Source of the DNA: Plutella xylostella
Taxonomy: Eukaryota; Arthropoda; Insecta; Lepidoptera; Plutellidae
Assembly (NCBI RefSeq): GCF_932276165.1
Contig: NC_063988.1
Location: 682,001 to 746,000 of the forward strand
DNA: 64,000 nucleotides
Direction of reading: 5' to 3'
In this document: in pieces, positions 38,806-51,800 of the stretch
How the letters are laid out: each line of letters opens with the position of its first letter
Numbering within the stretch: the first letter of the stretch is position 1
Program-made: the position numbers and the translations under genes
Notes under the pieces: model-generated
What the model saw: the letters and a program-made list of their open reading frames with translations, nothing else
Databases searched by the model: none
Told to the model about the DNA's origin: nothing

Positions 38806-41800
38806 CTGCAACAGTCACACACACTTAGGAACATTGAGGTGAGAGCAGGACGGAGTGTTAGCTTGGTCAGTGGACAGACAAGGTACGCTTGCGCAAGATA
38901 TATCTGTTAAAATATCGAAGAAATGTATGAGGTTAATAATAATAACATTAATGTATAGGTTATACTAATAATATGCACTGTACACATTGACTAACTACAC
39001 AGTTATCACGGTTTGTAAAATCAAAAAAGTTTTTTTAAGGAAAGTTCTCTCATCAACCACAAGTACACAGATACACGTGAAAACAAAATGATAGAAGCAT
39101 GCCTCAAGCAACACAACAACGTCAAAACTGCGAAACCCGATGGGAGGGGGCCTTCTTCAGACAGGGGGTGTGGGATTCAAAAAAATATAATCAAAACTTG
39201 TAAATAAATTGTAAAAAAAAACATAATGTTTCCAAAAAACAAAAAAGGACAACCTTAGTCGTTAGCAAAATTCTTACAACCCTAAATCTCAATCTTAGAT
39301 CCTAATGATTAAATACAGTCTGTTAATGAGTTAGATGTGGTCGTGTCTAGGCTACGGTTCTGACCTGGCATGGTGTGGAGGTTCTCCTTGCGCCCGCGCC
39401 AGCTCCGCCCCAGTAGTCACTAAAAAAACCGGATTTGGTCCGTTTCGCCGGGGCGGGACTTGTGGTACGTGTATATGTGGGTCATCAGCGAGTTGCGCGA
39501 GCAGTACACCCGCTCACAGATGGTGCAGCGGTACTCTTCCTGCCTCTCGGCGTGCTTGTCCGCTATATGCCTCTTCAGAGACGCCTTCGAGCACAACACT
39601 TTCCCGCATAGCGTACACGTGAATAACTTTTTACCTGAAAACAGACCGAAAAACAAAATAGGGGCTATCAACCCCGTTGGCGATATGGTTCTTTTTTTTT
39701 TTGGTGGTGGTGGTGACCCTGACTGGAGTGAGCTTATGCATTTCTGTGTTTCATTAATTGCTTAGTAGCTTAATTTACTGATTCAAAGAAAACAAAGAAA
39801 CAAATCGGAAATTGTAAATCAAAAGAAGGGAAATCATAGTGTAAAAATAATAAATAAAGAATGATGAGAGCTAGAGTGGCCGATGAAGGTGCATGCAAGG
39901 AGGCGATGAAGGATGCGTAAATTAAAAAGTTAAAAGCAAGCCACAGATAAAATAAACACGGCTAACAACTCTATGTTCTATTTTCAAACAAACTAGGCTT
40001 TCAAAATGCTAGCAAAAAATAACATAGAAGGTTCGTTCGGTCGTTAATAAAACATATTAATTTTTGTATATTTGTTTTATTAAAAACGCCATATCATTAT
40101 TAGGATTTATGTAGTTCAGTTTAACGATTACAATTACATTTTATGAGTAGTTATGTGAAGTATTTCCATAAGATTAAGAAAAGAAAAAGGACTGTTTTGT
40201 TACATATACAGGAAGTTGCGAAATATACTACGTAGGAAAACTATACTGCAGTCCGCAAGGTATACAACAATTGTGTTATTTTACAAAATCATCGAATTAT
40301 ACATTTTTCTACTTGATGTTTAATGATATATTTTTATAAAAAACGCGTTATGTGAATGGAAGACAAACTTAAAACAATTTCATTAAAATACAATAGATAA
40401 ATGGACTGCACCTTAACTCTTACAGACAAAACCAAGTTGACTTCCGAAGAAAGATCAATAATTTAAGAAAAAAATAATAAAATTTCAATAAACAACCAAT
40501 AAATTAATTTAGATTCCTTATAAAATAAGCATAACGCCAACAAGAAGTATAAGAACACATTGAATAAAGTCGTAACACGTGATGTGAAATTGCCTTAACA
40601 TTTTAAGAAAAAGATAAAAAAAACTTAAACAGGTCACAGAACAGTCTTAAACTTGCTAAGATCCTAACTACTGCAGTTTTAACAGGGATGTGTTCTGCCT
40701 CCTAGAACACGGTGTTTCTCGTCCCCCTCTTTCCCCCCCACAAAAATTTTGAGATCACCAAAACAAATAGCACCCACCAATTTCCATCATAAAGATCACA
40801 CAATCACAAAAATTTCGAGTAATACCAAAGCCAAAATGAGAATTCTAGGTTACAAACCAACGGCTCTTTTTTTTAAAAGTAAATAATTGTACATTTTTTT
40901 AATTTGATTTTTTTTATCTAATCACATTTATATGCCTAATAGTGTACAATTCAAACGCGTACTTAGTCTAATCAGTCTATAGCGTTTATTTAATTTTTAG
41001 CAAAGGTTTTTAGGTTACAAGGTGACAGGAGTTTTTTTTCTAAATAAATTCATTCTTAAGGACTCCACTAGAACTATGATTACAAATAGCCAAATAATGA
41101 CCGCACTGCCAGTGCAGCACATCCCTGTATCGTCACATATACACGCTATATCTATATGAATTCAGATAAACCTTAATCTTAACTAGTTAACTAATATTTC
41201 CCAAACCCAAATTAACAATAATTCTACAACTAAGACAATAATAAAAAACAACAATCCTAAATTTACGCTTTGCATTGACACGCAAACAAAAACATAACAT
41301 TGTTTAGAAACGGAATGTTGCATTCAAATTTAGATTTTTCTTTTCGATCCCCAAAATTTCATTTTTTTATAACATGAAAACGTTCCAATTTAGCACCAAA
41401 TCTTAAGTCTTCCAATTAGATAAAAGCTACAATAAAAAGCTTACTACTTACTTAACAAATTAATGGCTAAGCATATTGTATATGAAATGTATCTAGAAAT
41501 AACAACAAAACTGTATAATTATAACTTAGCATTATAAAAAAATTTAGGAAGCCTCTCATACTTTTTAGTTGGAAGTATAAAGCGTTGTAAATTACGTTTC
41601 ACCGTGTTTCAAAAACACTTCTCCTAATGTTTTAGAAGTTTATGCAAAATATGTCTTTTTTAAACAATAATAATTATGTAAAGCAGGCACTAAGAATTAC
41701 TTAAAGTATATATGTATATATAGTTAGTTATAATTTATTAAAATTATGTTTCTACATTTACACTTAGGTATTCTTAAATTCGAACTAATTAATAGAACAA

Positions 41801-44800
41801 AAATAACAATATTGGATATTGACGACTTTCATATTACATGCTAGGGTAAGTCGGCTAATGATGTTAAGTTATATTGAAACTACTTATAAGTAAAATATAT
41901 TTTAAAAGTTATATTATAATTATGTAGAGTTGAGTTTTCAACTACTTGGCAAGTAAGAACCGAATTTGAAAACATTAACTTTGGCCATATCTCATAAATA
42001 CCTTAAACATGATTTCAACATAGACTCTACTGACCCCCCCCTAAAAAACTACGAGATATTGAGGGGAGGCAAACTCTCTAGTAGAATATAATTACATTTT
42101 CACGAGGAATTTATGAATATGGCGCATAATTCTATATATTTTAATTCACTTCGTTTAAATTTAGGAACATCAAACACTGAGAATGAGAAATTTAGTATTC
42201 TATTGCATATTACTTTATAGTAATAAGGTAGTAAGCTGTTGAACCGAACAGCTAAAAACAAGTAACGAAACACTCATTTTAATAAAAACAAGAATTAACA
42301 AGATGAAGGTACAAGAAAGAGTACAAACGAAAAAATATAACATTACAGTTGAACACAAGAGCGTGATATAAACTTATACTTAAGTAAAGTATGAAAAAAG
42401 TTATTTTTATAACTTATAAGTAACTAAACTATTTATTTTTTAATAGCCATATTCATGCGCAAAATGGCACTTTGCGATTCACATTTAGATATTACAATCG
42501 CTTGTCTTGCGTCGTATACATTCAATAAAAAAACTTAGCATTATAATTTTTAACTAACTGTTATAAAGTGACGCATTGTATAGTGGTGGCAAAATTGCTA
42601 GAATTATTTGTTAAACATAAATATGAGTGTGATGTCAATGACTATTTTGTATTATCTTGTCCCGAAAATAAATAAGTATTTTGTTGTTTATCCCGGAAAC
42701 TTTAGTGCTATTCTGCGGACTAGTTTTGGTGAAAATTATGTATATCCCTCTATTTGGTGCTTCGGTCTATCGGTGAAAACGGCAATCAGTCTTAAAGATA
42801 GATATAGACAACAATAAAAAACACCTAAAACAAAAAAAAGAAACGAAGGAAAAGAGCCTCATGAAGCCAATTAAATAGTATATATTTTTTCATTAAATAA
42901 TTTCAGTAATCTCGTTAAAAATAGCTTAATAATGAGATCATATAATAGAATTAAATAAATTGCCAAAATATGAACACAATGATGAAAATAAAATATGCCT
43001 CATTCCTTTACTTATTCGAACATTGTTTTTTTTTAATATTTAAGCCTAATATATAAATTTGCAGCACCAAGATTAAATCTTTTTCAAAATATTTTTCTCT
43101 TTGCGTTATTGTCGCATTTAACATTTAGTTTTTAAATTCGAGAATCTCATCTCGAGAATTTACCGCAGTATTGCACTTTTCAATCTACCGATAAAATCAC
43201 TGGAATGTCAAAAAGTTACATCCGAGTCAATGTTTCCGCATCGACGGCCATTCCAGAGCGGTCATAGATTATGTGACGTCAACATCGAACTGACAGACAA
43301 GACGAGAAGAATAGGAAACCATACCTGCCTAATCGGCTGAAAATTGTTAATGAGACGGAAGAGATACAAAATTTAAACATTGAACTGATCTTTGAACTTG
43401 TAGAAGTCGATGGCGTGGTGCTGCGGCGGCAGCTTGTCGGTGGAGAGGTTCTGCGGCTGCGGCGGCGGGGCGGGCGCGCCGCGCTGGCGCCGGTGGTAGA
43501 TGCTCTTGTGGTTGTTGAGCGAGTTGAGCGTGCGGAACACCTTGTGGCACAGCGAGCAGCGCGCGGAGTGCAGCGGCTGCAGGTGCTGCTGCTCCGTGTG
43601 CCGCTTCAGCGTGAGCCGCGTGGACAGCAGCTTGCCGCACACCTCGCAGCGGTGCCCGGCGCCCAGCGGGCCCACTAACACACACAACAACCAACATTAG
43701 CGCATTAGTCACATGCCCCCCCCACATCCCAGGCTACTGCGTCGTATCCAACACCACTGCGACCGCTCGCATCCAACGGGTCCCATTCCGTAGGAACCAA
43801 TTGGCACAATTTTTTAGCACCATCAACTGTTTCTCGTGATGTTTGTGTGGCAATTTTGAGACTAGAACCTGGGTTGTAGAGGCAATTCAACGTGTGATTC
43901 GAATTCGACTAATGCGCTTTTTAAAAAGGAACGTTGGTCGTTATGTGTGTACCGATCATAGATGTCCCAATTGGTTCCAGAGAGAGTCTTGGGGCGAGGC
44001 GGACGCTACCATGCCTCGGCCGAGCGGAGGCGTGCTAGCGACCGGGCCCGCCACGGCAAGCGAACGTAATATTACAGTAAGTATACGATTAGTAACAATA
44101 AACTATAGATATAAACGAGTTATGATGCGCATGCAATAGGTACATTCAAATGTAAATCTATGCTAAGTCTGTACAATCGAGAGTGTTAGGAACATATCGC
44201 GTTACAATATATAAAACTTAACAAAGGTCTACGGGCAAGAATATGGCGTGAGTTTAGAACTGTTTAGGTGGTTAGGATGGCAGCTTAGTTTCGGGTGATG
44301 GCATCGTTTCGTATGGCAACAGTTTGGGCTTGGCTCTGCGCGGTTGGCGTCAGTTGACGGGGTAGAAGGGCCCTGCGCCGGCGGCGGGCGGCTGCTGCTT
44401 GCGGTGGTAGATGGACTTGTGGTTGCGCAGGCTGTTGAGGCTGGAGTACACCCGCCGGCATATGTTGCACACGGGCTCGCGCGACGGCCGCATGTGTACG
44501 TTCTGAATGTGCCGTTTGAGCCGCGTGAGCGACGAGAGGCTCTTGTTACACGGCTCGCATCTGTAATCTTCCTGGGGGGTGCGGGCGCCACCTGGCACAC
44601 AATACAAGCAGTTAGCCCCACTCGTCTTCCGAACGCACTTTTAATGCACTTCTTATCGTAGCCTCTTTAATTCTGAAAGCACCGCCACCCCCCTTTACAG
44701 TTTGATGATAGCCGTCCGTCGCGTCGTTTATATAATGTGAAGCGGATTAGTTACGGATAGTACGTGTGACGTGTCTAGTGCCTGGCTCTAGCTAGTGACG

Positions 44801-47800
44801 TCACGCGCCGCGTCAGTGTGGGGTCGTCGTCGCTGGACGACCGTGTGTGTGGTGAATTAGTTCTACTCGGACGGTGTCAAATTAATCGACACAATAGTGT
44901 TAATTTTAGTCCTCAGTGAAATAATGGAATGTTTAAATGAAACGACGCCACATTATCTTCGCAAATACTAAAATCCATTGTCCAATCTTCAATAACCGTG
45001 TCCCGCTTATTTGACTTGTGCTTTCCCAACACAATGAGATTAAAAGTAAGTAATTTGAGAATGTTTCTAGAAACATGAATGATTCATGGGATCCGCCGTC
45101 GCGGTTAAGTAAATAAAGAAGAATAATAAGAATATCTTCTAAGTTCGTAATACTTATAATAATCCGGTCCGAATTCGGGGAAATGTTTCGCAATTCTTAA
45201 ATATTTAATTCTTAACAATTTTGTGTGAGTCTTATTTTTTGTAAGTTATGCTATTCACAATTTGTATGTTTCAGCCAATTAGGTAATCTTACATATTTCA
45301 TGTGCACTGCTAAATAATGCTTGATAAAATGAGGATGGAGTGTTTAGAATGAACTCAAAATAAATCAAACGAAAAGTAAGAAAATAAATTGCTAATCAAA
45401 AAATGATTCCAAATGAAAATAACTTGGAGACATGGGATCAAGGGTTAAGAATTTTCCTGACACACAGTTTTTTTCAATCACATCTAAAAACAAGCTAGCA
45501 TTTTTTCTTCCATTTAAATTACACTATTGTAGTAATACAATAAACATGCACGCCACATTGAGTTTTGGTTCAATGACTAACTAAAAATAATCTACCTTCA
45601 ACACACAGACAAACCAGTCCTTTGATATGAAATCTTAGTAATTCATCAACTCAGATCAATACCTACGCGCGTCTCCATCGAACCAAAACACAAAAAGCTG
45701 ACATTAATATTCAATACAGAACACAGAGCACAAATGAAGACATATACAAGAAGTTAAAAGGAGGTATATATTATAATACATATATATGATATAAAGTAGA
45801 TTATATGTCACGTAATAATTGCCTCATACATTTTAAAATATAAAACCTAATAATGATATATAAACCTAATAATGACAGAGCAGAGAGGAAGCGGTGATGG
45901 TGGCATACGACAGACAGTGCATTAAAAATATCGTTTGTTTCAATATATGTAGGTAATGCATAAAATAAACTTGTTGCTAGACAAGCTCGCACTCACCTTG
46001 AGATGTGCCGGCCATGTCGGTGGAGATCGGGCTAGGCAGGCCTGGAAAAAGGACAAAAAACGCACATTGTAAGCACGGAACGCTCTTCTTCTAAATAAAA
46101 AGTAAGAAGGAAATGTTAAGGCGCCCTCCACCTAATATGTAATAAGTACTTAGTTTATAAATCTGTATCCTAATTATAAACTTCTCGATTGCATATGACT
46201 TCTTCCAATATCAACTGTGGCGTGTCATCAGATTTGCCATTACTAAAAATAATGTAAAGAAAGAAAGAGAGAGAGATAGACTAAAATAGATAATTACCAC
46301 TCATGGAATGATGATCAGAGAGTCCGAGCGGGAACGGGTACTGGTTGGCGGCGAAGAGCTTGGTGTCACCAGGCTGGAGGAACGGCGACGGCGGCAGCTG
46401 CGGCGGCGGCGTGCGGTCCTCGGCGTCCGCGGAGCTGCCTCGCGACGGCGGCCCGCCTCCCTGAGCCAACCACCGTGTAGGCATTAATATACGATTCGCG
46501 AACATACTTAATCTTTGGCGATGATGAAATCATATTACACATTGCCTCCCAGAGTCAATGTCTTTGAAGGTATAATGAGAGGGTAGGAACTATTGATTGA
46601 TCTTTGCCTTTTATGATCTGGCTAGAAGTTTGTAGTAGTCTGTCTTGGTGAACTTTTGATTCCGAGAACTGATTTCAGTTACCGGCTTCTAAGAAGGAAA
46701 CTACGCAAAAGGTGAAAGTTGGAACACCAATCTAACTTTGGAATTAGCGCGGGGCTCCATCTTCTTTTATATGAACTGACATAAAATGTAAATCTTGTTT
46801 ACGTTAAATAAGCTTACTATAGAATACTGATAACTCAGCCTAAAGAAAATATATAAAAAAAAAACTTCTGATCGCATTATTAATCACACGACCAATAACA
46901 AAATGATAATCCTAGGCTTCAGATTTCGATTCACGGTCACTAGGTCATTAGGCGAGCTGGAATGATATGCTTGATTATTTGTCACTCGAATACTCGAGAC
47001 AATCGACACACGATCCGAACAGAGTTCCGGGTATCTAGCCGACTAGACGGACCGTCGGCTAATACTTAGTAACATCCCAACAATGTTATCTAACTACACT
47101 TCTTAGCATTAATAAAAAGGAACTATTATTATCAGCCTCAATTATCGCGTCACAATGAAGGTATTCAGCTTAGTTCGCGCTCCAGAAACGCACGCACGCG
47201 AAACAAAGATAGACAGCCCTATAATCTGTCAGAATGGAAAAGAGAAAGATGATAGAACTCACATGCGTCCTGTGGTGATGCGGCGGGGTGTCGTCGATGC
47301 TGCGGTCGATGTCGGCGTTGGACCCGCAGATCATGTCCAGGGGCTCGTCCTTCACCTCATTCATCAGCCTGGACGGCGACGGAGACCCAGAGCTGTTGGA
47401 GATCCCGTTCCCGTTCCCGGAGTCAGCGTGAGCCCTCGTGTTGTTGATCAGATTGTGGTTCTTGGTGGAGAAGTCGTGGACTTGCGATTGTTCTGTGTTG
47501 TTGTTGTCGTGGCGAGCGCGTTTGATGACGTCAGGCGAGTTGTCGGCCGATCGCGAGATGCGGCGGGGGGGCAGCGGCGCGCGGCGCATCATGGGCAGGG
47601 GGGGTGGCTGGGACAGCGCTTCCTCCAGCTTCTCGGTGTAGGAGGGCGTGTGCGGGGGGTGCGGGGTGTGCGCGGGGTGTGCCGGGGTGTGCGGGGAGGC
47701 GGCGGCCTGCGCGGCGGCGGCGGCTCGGGCCAGGCTCTGCACCAGGGGCTGTTGAGGAGAGATCTACATTTAGTCTTCTGCCGATGCTGGTGATGTGATG

Positions 47801-48873
47801 AAGACTTGGATTTCGAGGGTTTTTTTTAAATAAAGATGATGATGATATGCTTTTATGGATGGCTTGACTCGATCTTTACGTAAAACATAGTTTGTGTCTA
47901 GGAAAAAACCCTTAAGATCTTACCAAGATCCTGACGTCAGAACGTTGCCTAAGTCCAGTCCAAAGCACTTCACTACATCAGCAACCAAAACCTAATATAA
48001 ACTCCCTTCAAAAGATTTATTTACAAAGACACCACACCTTCCACTACTTGACAAGAGACCAAGTTTTTCTAGAAAAACCTAGAAGCCACTTACCCCCTGA
48101 GCATCATCATGCTGCGTCAGCCCCGACACGCGGAGCACCTCAGCCGTCTTCAGGAAGGAGGAGAGGCTCCGCTGGTGCACGTTGACCTCGCCGTGGTAGA
48201 TGAACTCGACCAGCGCGTGCAGGTCCGTGAACGCCACGTCTTGGAGTACGATCACTGGGTGCTTGCAGGGTGTTGACTGTGGGAGAAGACGGGGTTAGAG
48301 TGACTGTAAACGTCCATCGGCACTAGGCCAGCGTGGTGGACTAGACCTAAAACCCCAGTAGTGGGGACGGTCAACTGTGAGCGTTAAGAAATAAGTGATG
48401 GTTAGGTATGGGCTTCTGTGGTGTTAGACCAGGGTGCTTTGAGAGCTTTCCAAAGAATTATTTGGTTTTAGTAAAAAAAAAAAACTTCTTTAACTTCAGA
48501 TATCCAGCAGTGGGGATTCGAACCATACACTGTCAGAGTGACTTATTTGATAGTTTTTTAACGTTTGTATATGGTTTGTAGGGCCCTATAATTGACAAAA
48601 AACAAATGAAGTCAACAAAAGTTTTCCCCGCTTTCCACGTTTAATTTTCCTCGAACGTTTTCTCAGCTGAAATTTCGTACAACTGACCTTCAACAGCTCT
48701 CTGAAGTAGGGGCTGCAAGCTGACAGGACCACTCGGTGAGCCTTCAGGCTCTTCCCGTCGCAGGCCAGCGTCACGTCCACGAAGTCCTCGTCATCTCGAA
48801 GGTTCTCGAACGCGCTCGTTATGCTGCTCTGGTAGTTATTCCAGCGGAGACAGAAATGCTGCGTGTCCACCAT
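38459..48873 (-). CDS. br: Broad-Complex BTB/zinc-finger transcription factor (gene span)
   Basis: Five core exons (48688-48873, 48094-48276, 47263-47748, 46298-46460, 45997-46041) encode a BTB domain and a linker ending in phase 1. They are followed by four alternative terminal exons (44350-44591, 43373-43674, 39420-39634, 38459-38805), each with an acceptor in the matching phase, two C2H2 fingers and a stop. Predicted products are 434, 454, 425 and 469 residues. MVDTQHFCLRWNNYQSSITS with FENLRDDEDFVDVTLACDG, and NEVKDEPLDMICGSN in the linker, are diagnostic of Broad. In insects broad is an ecdysone-induced nuclear factor specifying the larval-to-pupal switch, with finger choice by alternative splicing (family knowledge). 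Confidence 0.96.
38806..39419 (-). other. stretch between two br zinc-finger exons
   Basis: It probably holds 3' UTR of the preceding isoform and intron sequence. No other feature is seen. Confidence 0.5.
39420..39634 (-). CDS. br: br alternative zinc-finger exon, third in transcript order
   Basis: The acceptor is TTTTCAG. Fingers are CTLCGKVLCSKASLKRHIAD and CTICERVYCSRNSLMTHIYT with their closing histidines. It ends SRPGETDQIRFF and a stop at 39420-39422, the shortest of the four. Confidence 0.93.
39635..43372 (-). other. long AT-rich stretch between br zinc-finger exons
   Basis: 3.7 kb with no coding exon seen on either strand. It is likely intron plus long 3' UTR of the 43373 isoform. 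No intact mobile element was recognised. A CRE-like octamer TGACGTCA lies at 43274-43281. Confidence 0.5.
43373..43674 (-). CDS. br: br alternative zinc-finger exon, second in transcript order
   Basis: The acceptor is TGTGTTAG. Fingers are CEVCGKLLSTRLTLKRHTEQ and CSLCHKVFRTLNSLNNHKSI with closing histidines. An alanine/proline-rich and glutamine-rich tail ends YKFKDQFNV and a stop at 43373-43375. Confidence 0.93.
43675..44349 (-). other. stretch between br zinc-finger exons
   Basis: There is a CpG-richer patch at about 43975-44065 (GCCTCGGCCGAGCGGAGGCG). AACCAATTGG-like words occur near 43796 and, inverted, near 43968. No coding exon is seen. Confidence 0.45.
44350..44591 (-). CDS. br: br alternative zinc-finger exon, first in transcript order
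   Basis: The acceptor is GTGCCAG. Fingers are CEPCNKSLSSLTRLKRHIQN and CNICRRVYSSLNSLRNHKSI with closing histidines. It ends AAGAGPFYPVN and TGA at 44350-44352. Confidence 0.94.
44592..45996 (-). other. br intron before the zinc-finger exons
   Basis: A GC-rich patch at about 44700-44860 includes TGACGTCA at 44796-44803 and a GTCGTC/GACGAC hairpin near 44823-44842. The rest is AT-rich with no coding exon. Confidence 0.5.
45997..46041 (-). CDS. br: br core exon 5
   Basis: A 45-base exon encoding LPSPISTDMAGTSQ, phase 1 in and out. Acceptor TTTTTCCAG; donor GTGAGT. Its phase matches all four zinc-finger exons. Confidence 0.85.
46298..46460 (-). CDS. br: br core exon 4
   Basis: It encodes a serine/proline-rich linker from GGGPPSRGSSADAEDRTPPP to LGLSDHHSMS. 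Acceptor TTGGCTCAG; donor GTAATT; phase 0 to 1. Confidence 0.87.
46461..47262 (-). other. br intron 3
   Basis: Plain intron sequence with no repeat family recognised. Confidence 0.5.
47263..47748 (-). CDS. br: br core exon 3: linker
   Basis: 162 residues: alanine-rich, then proline/histidine/threonine repeats (TPAHPAHTPHPPHTP), then PMMRRAPLPPRRISRSADNS, an asparagine-rich segment, and NEVKDEPLDMICGSN with a sumoylation-like VKDE. Acceptor CTCAACAG; donor GTGAGT. Confidence 0.9.
48094..48276 (-). CDS. br: br core exon 2: second half of BTB domain
   Basis: It encodes STPCKHPVIVLQDVAFTDLH, ALVEFIYHGEVNVHQRSL and FLKTAEVLRVSGLTQ. Acceptor CTCCCACAG; donor GTAAGT; phase 0. Confidence 0.95.
48277..48687 (-). 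other. br intron 1, with retroelement tail fragment
   Basis: Near 48312-48370, GGCCAGCGTGGTGGACTAG followed by CCCAGTAGTGGGGAC resembles 3' tails common in lepidopteran RTE-like retroposons. Nothing else is seen. Confidence 0.45.
48688..48873 (-). CDS. br: br core exon 1: start codon and first half of BTB domain
   Basis: ATG is at 48871-48873. It encodes MVDTQHFCLRWNNYQSSITS to YFRELLK, with the donor GTCAGT. The 5' UTR part of the exon probably begins at 48929, after the acceptor-like GCATTCCAG. Confidence 0.96.
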
Positions 48874-51800
48874 TTTGAATTTTGTTTTTTCTCGATTACA
48901 GGCTACGGAATCATGTGTGTTTGAATCTGGAATGCAAAAAGAGCGTTGTAGAGATGTTGTTATCAGTACTAAAATTACGATGATAAATAGTTGTCGGACG
49001 AGTATGAAAACTATTTGGCAAAAAGGAGTATTTCTCAGTGGCCAGTATTACGTTTGAAGAAATTGCATTTGAATAAAATGCGGACCTTTTTATTACAAAA
49101 ATGAGGTCGAAACAGATAAAAGTGCTTTGCAACTTTCTATTTATGAAGTTAGGTATTACTTGATGTGATTTATTGTTTATTGTTTTTTATCTTCCGCCAT
49201 TAATTATAATTATTTTTGCCCTATTTATTCACACCCTATTAAAGTCTAAAGAAAAGTTATGTATTTGTGCTAATTTCACATTGTTTGTATACCAACATTT
49301 TTGTTATTTATAATGAATGTTTGTACGTACTTTTACGAAGGGCTAGCCCTGAAGTCTAGCCATATTTTAGTGCTTGGTTCTGTTCTTACCAATACCAGAA
49401 TACTATTAAAGCATTTTCGACATCAATCTCCACGCTAAGCAGTCGTTTTGGAGATAAGGTGCTAGTACCTTCAACTTTTCTAATACTTTTCTAATTTATT
49501 TTGTAGAAGGCGATACAGATAAGACTGCAGGCTTTTAAGGAACTACCCTTACTGTGAGAGGCCGGGAGCATTTAATATTTTAACTCTAATTTATATGCGT
49601 ACCGTGGGACGCCATATTTATAGCATAATGTTTCCCGAAGTTGAGCGAGTAGAATCTTTCAGCGGAGATATTTAACTATAAAAGAGTTTATCAAAATTTT
49701 ATCAAATATTTTCTTTGAAAAATCATATTTTGTTATTTATTTATAAAGCTTTGATGTTACTAGGCTAGTCTACTCGCTGCTAGTCGGCTAGTGCGCGAGT
49801 AGCTTGTAAAGTCATCCTGTGATTGAGCTTTTTTTAGAATTATTTAAATTTTCAATCTCATTCAAGTGTCCCATTGAAAATTGCTTATTATATCGCTTAC
49901 TCGCTGCTGGCTTCTAAACTCACTGACTAGCAGATTGTAATGTCACAAATAAATTAGGTTTCTTCAAAGAACTACACACTGACTTGGTGAAAATGTATTA
50001 ACCTTTAAAACAATAACAGAAAGGGTTCTGGAGTTTCTTAGGTTTCTCTGAGTTTCTATTGAAATTATGAAAACTTCAGGAGTCATTGTTGGATTTCAGT
50101 AATTTCTGTTATTTACAAAAAACAATAAAGGTTCACTTAGTGAGGTTTTCTGTTCTATCGTAAAAAGTTTTTCGTAGTATTGTTGCGAATTGGCTGTAAC
50201 GAAATACAGGGCGTATTTTTTTACAATTCGCGTCTTTCTAGAGTCATACCTTTTTTTTCAATTTTAATTCTGATGATTATATTTACTTGTACTAATAGTT
50301 ATCACATCGATATCGATTAATTGGTTATACAATTGATGTAGGTATAGCGATAAGTCAGCGTTTAACGGTAAAAGCTCAGTAACAGCTACTTATATTGTAA
50401 ACGCAAAATGCCAAAAATACCTATGGGCGTAATGTCCCACGAGTCAAAACTTATGGAATAAAAAACATAACCTTGGCCTATTTCAGACATTCCTAAAACC
50501 TGTGCTACCTGAAACCTGAAGTATCACGACCGTAACCCGACTAGCCTATCATTGTTTTTCAGGCTACTCTATAACCACTATTCAGTATTGTTGCTTTGTT
50601 TGTAAACTAATATGAAAAACTACCATATTTGTACAAGACTATTAACTCTTAATGCAAGAAGGATAGGGTACATTTTACGATGATTGAGGTGCGAAATACG
50701 TTGGTGCTCTTGTATGCATGTTATGCGCTTGTCTACGTGTTAGCCCACAGTCTGCTAACGTATGCAGCTTAGAATTTTATCGACTGCTAAACTTTCAACG
50801 TGTTCGCAGTGTATTTTTTTAGACTGTGGCGCGATTTTTTACTTGGAACTGAATTGTTTGTCTCAAGTGAATCGGGTGTTCGCCGTGATAATTATGAATT
50901 CTGGATTCTCAGATTGTATGTCAGAATGAAACTAATCTGAACTGTCATAATAACTACTCGATTAAAATTAGCAATAATTTAATGAGTACCTAATTAAAAA
51001 TAGATAAATTAAGACACACTGCCAAAATAAATTAATTAAACTGTAATAAATAGTTAATTTAACAGTTTTTTTCACATTTCCGAAGATATTATTAATAATA
51101 GATAGGAAAATGGCAGTTAAACGGCCTTTACCAAACGTCCTAGGTTCATTTAAGTTACTTAAGTAATCCTACTGGCGACCACATCGCTAATTCTTTTGAA
51201 GACACCCTTTAAAGATGGCTACTTTTACAAAATGCCTTTAGTAAAGCCCCTTTAGTTTTTTTCTGCAAATCCCATTCGTCTTGTCACACTTTCAATGGAG
51301 TTTTTGTATATTTAACGCCTTGTAATTAATGATTCGGATTTGGTTTGTATAGACGGATATATACAGGATGCTGCTAAACGCGATGGTGTTATTGATTGAA
51401 GGCGGACAACTGTTAATTTTTAAGATCTTAAAAAATCTATTACATAAATTTAAAACTCAGGAACGTAGGTACAATTAAGTAAGTAGGTATTGCATTTTTT
51501 TATTTTAGTAAACTGATGGTATAACTTGAGCTTTATATAGTTACACCCTGTATGTATGCAGATAGAACACCAGTACACACATGGATATAATAAATATGTA
51601 CAGACCAAACGTATAATTTTATATGAGATTTGATTTGATGAATGGTTCATACGAAGTATAGCCAAAAAGTAGTTACATTTGTGTCTTTTCCTATCGAATC
51701 AAATGGGTAATCTATAAAGTGTATTTGTATATTAAATATGGAAAGTATTAGATGCGGTAGAGCCTATGTATGTAATGTACTTATTACGTAAAATTTTGAT

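Noticed and set aside
38319..38834. 171-residue minus-strand ORF in another frame of the zinc-finger exon
   Set aside because: It overlaps the finger frame, which has clear C2H2 pairs and correct splice phase. This frame shows only low-complexity alanine, histidine and proline.
38417..38842. 141-residue plus-strand ORF
   Set aside because: It is antisense to a broad zinc-finger exon.
47155..47793. 212-residue plus-strand ORF rich in V, G and R
   Set aside because: It is antisense to broad core exon 3 and reflects GC-rich codons.
51360..51400. possible fourth copy of the TGTTGCAAAAG MITE (TACAGGATGCTGC)
   Set aside because: Only one end-like word is present and no matching right end was found.
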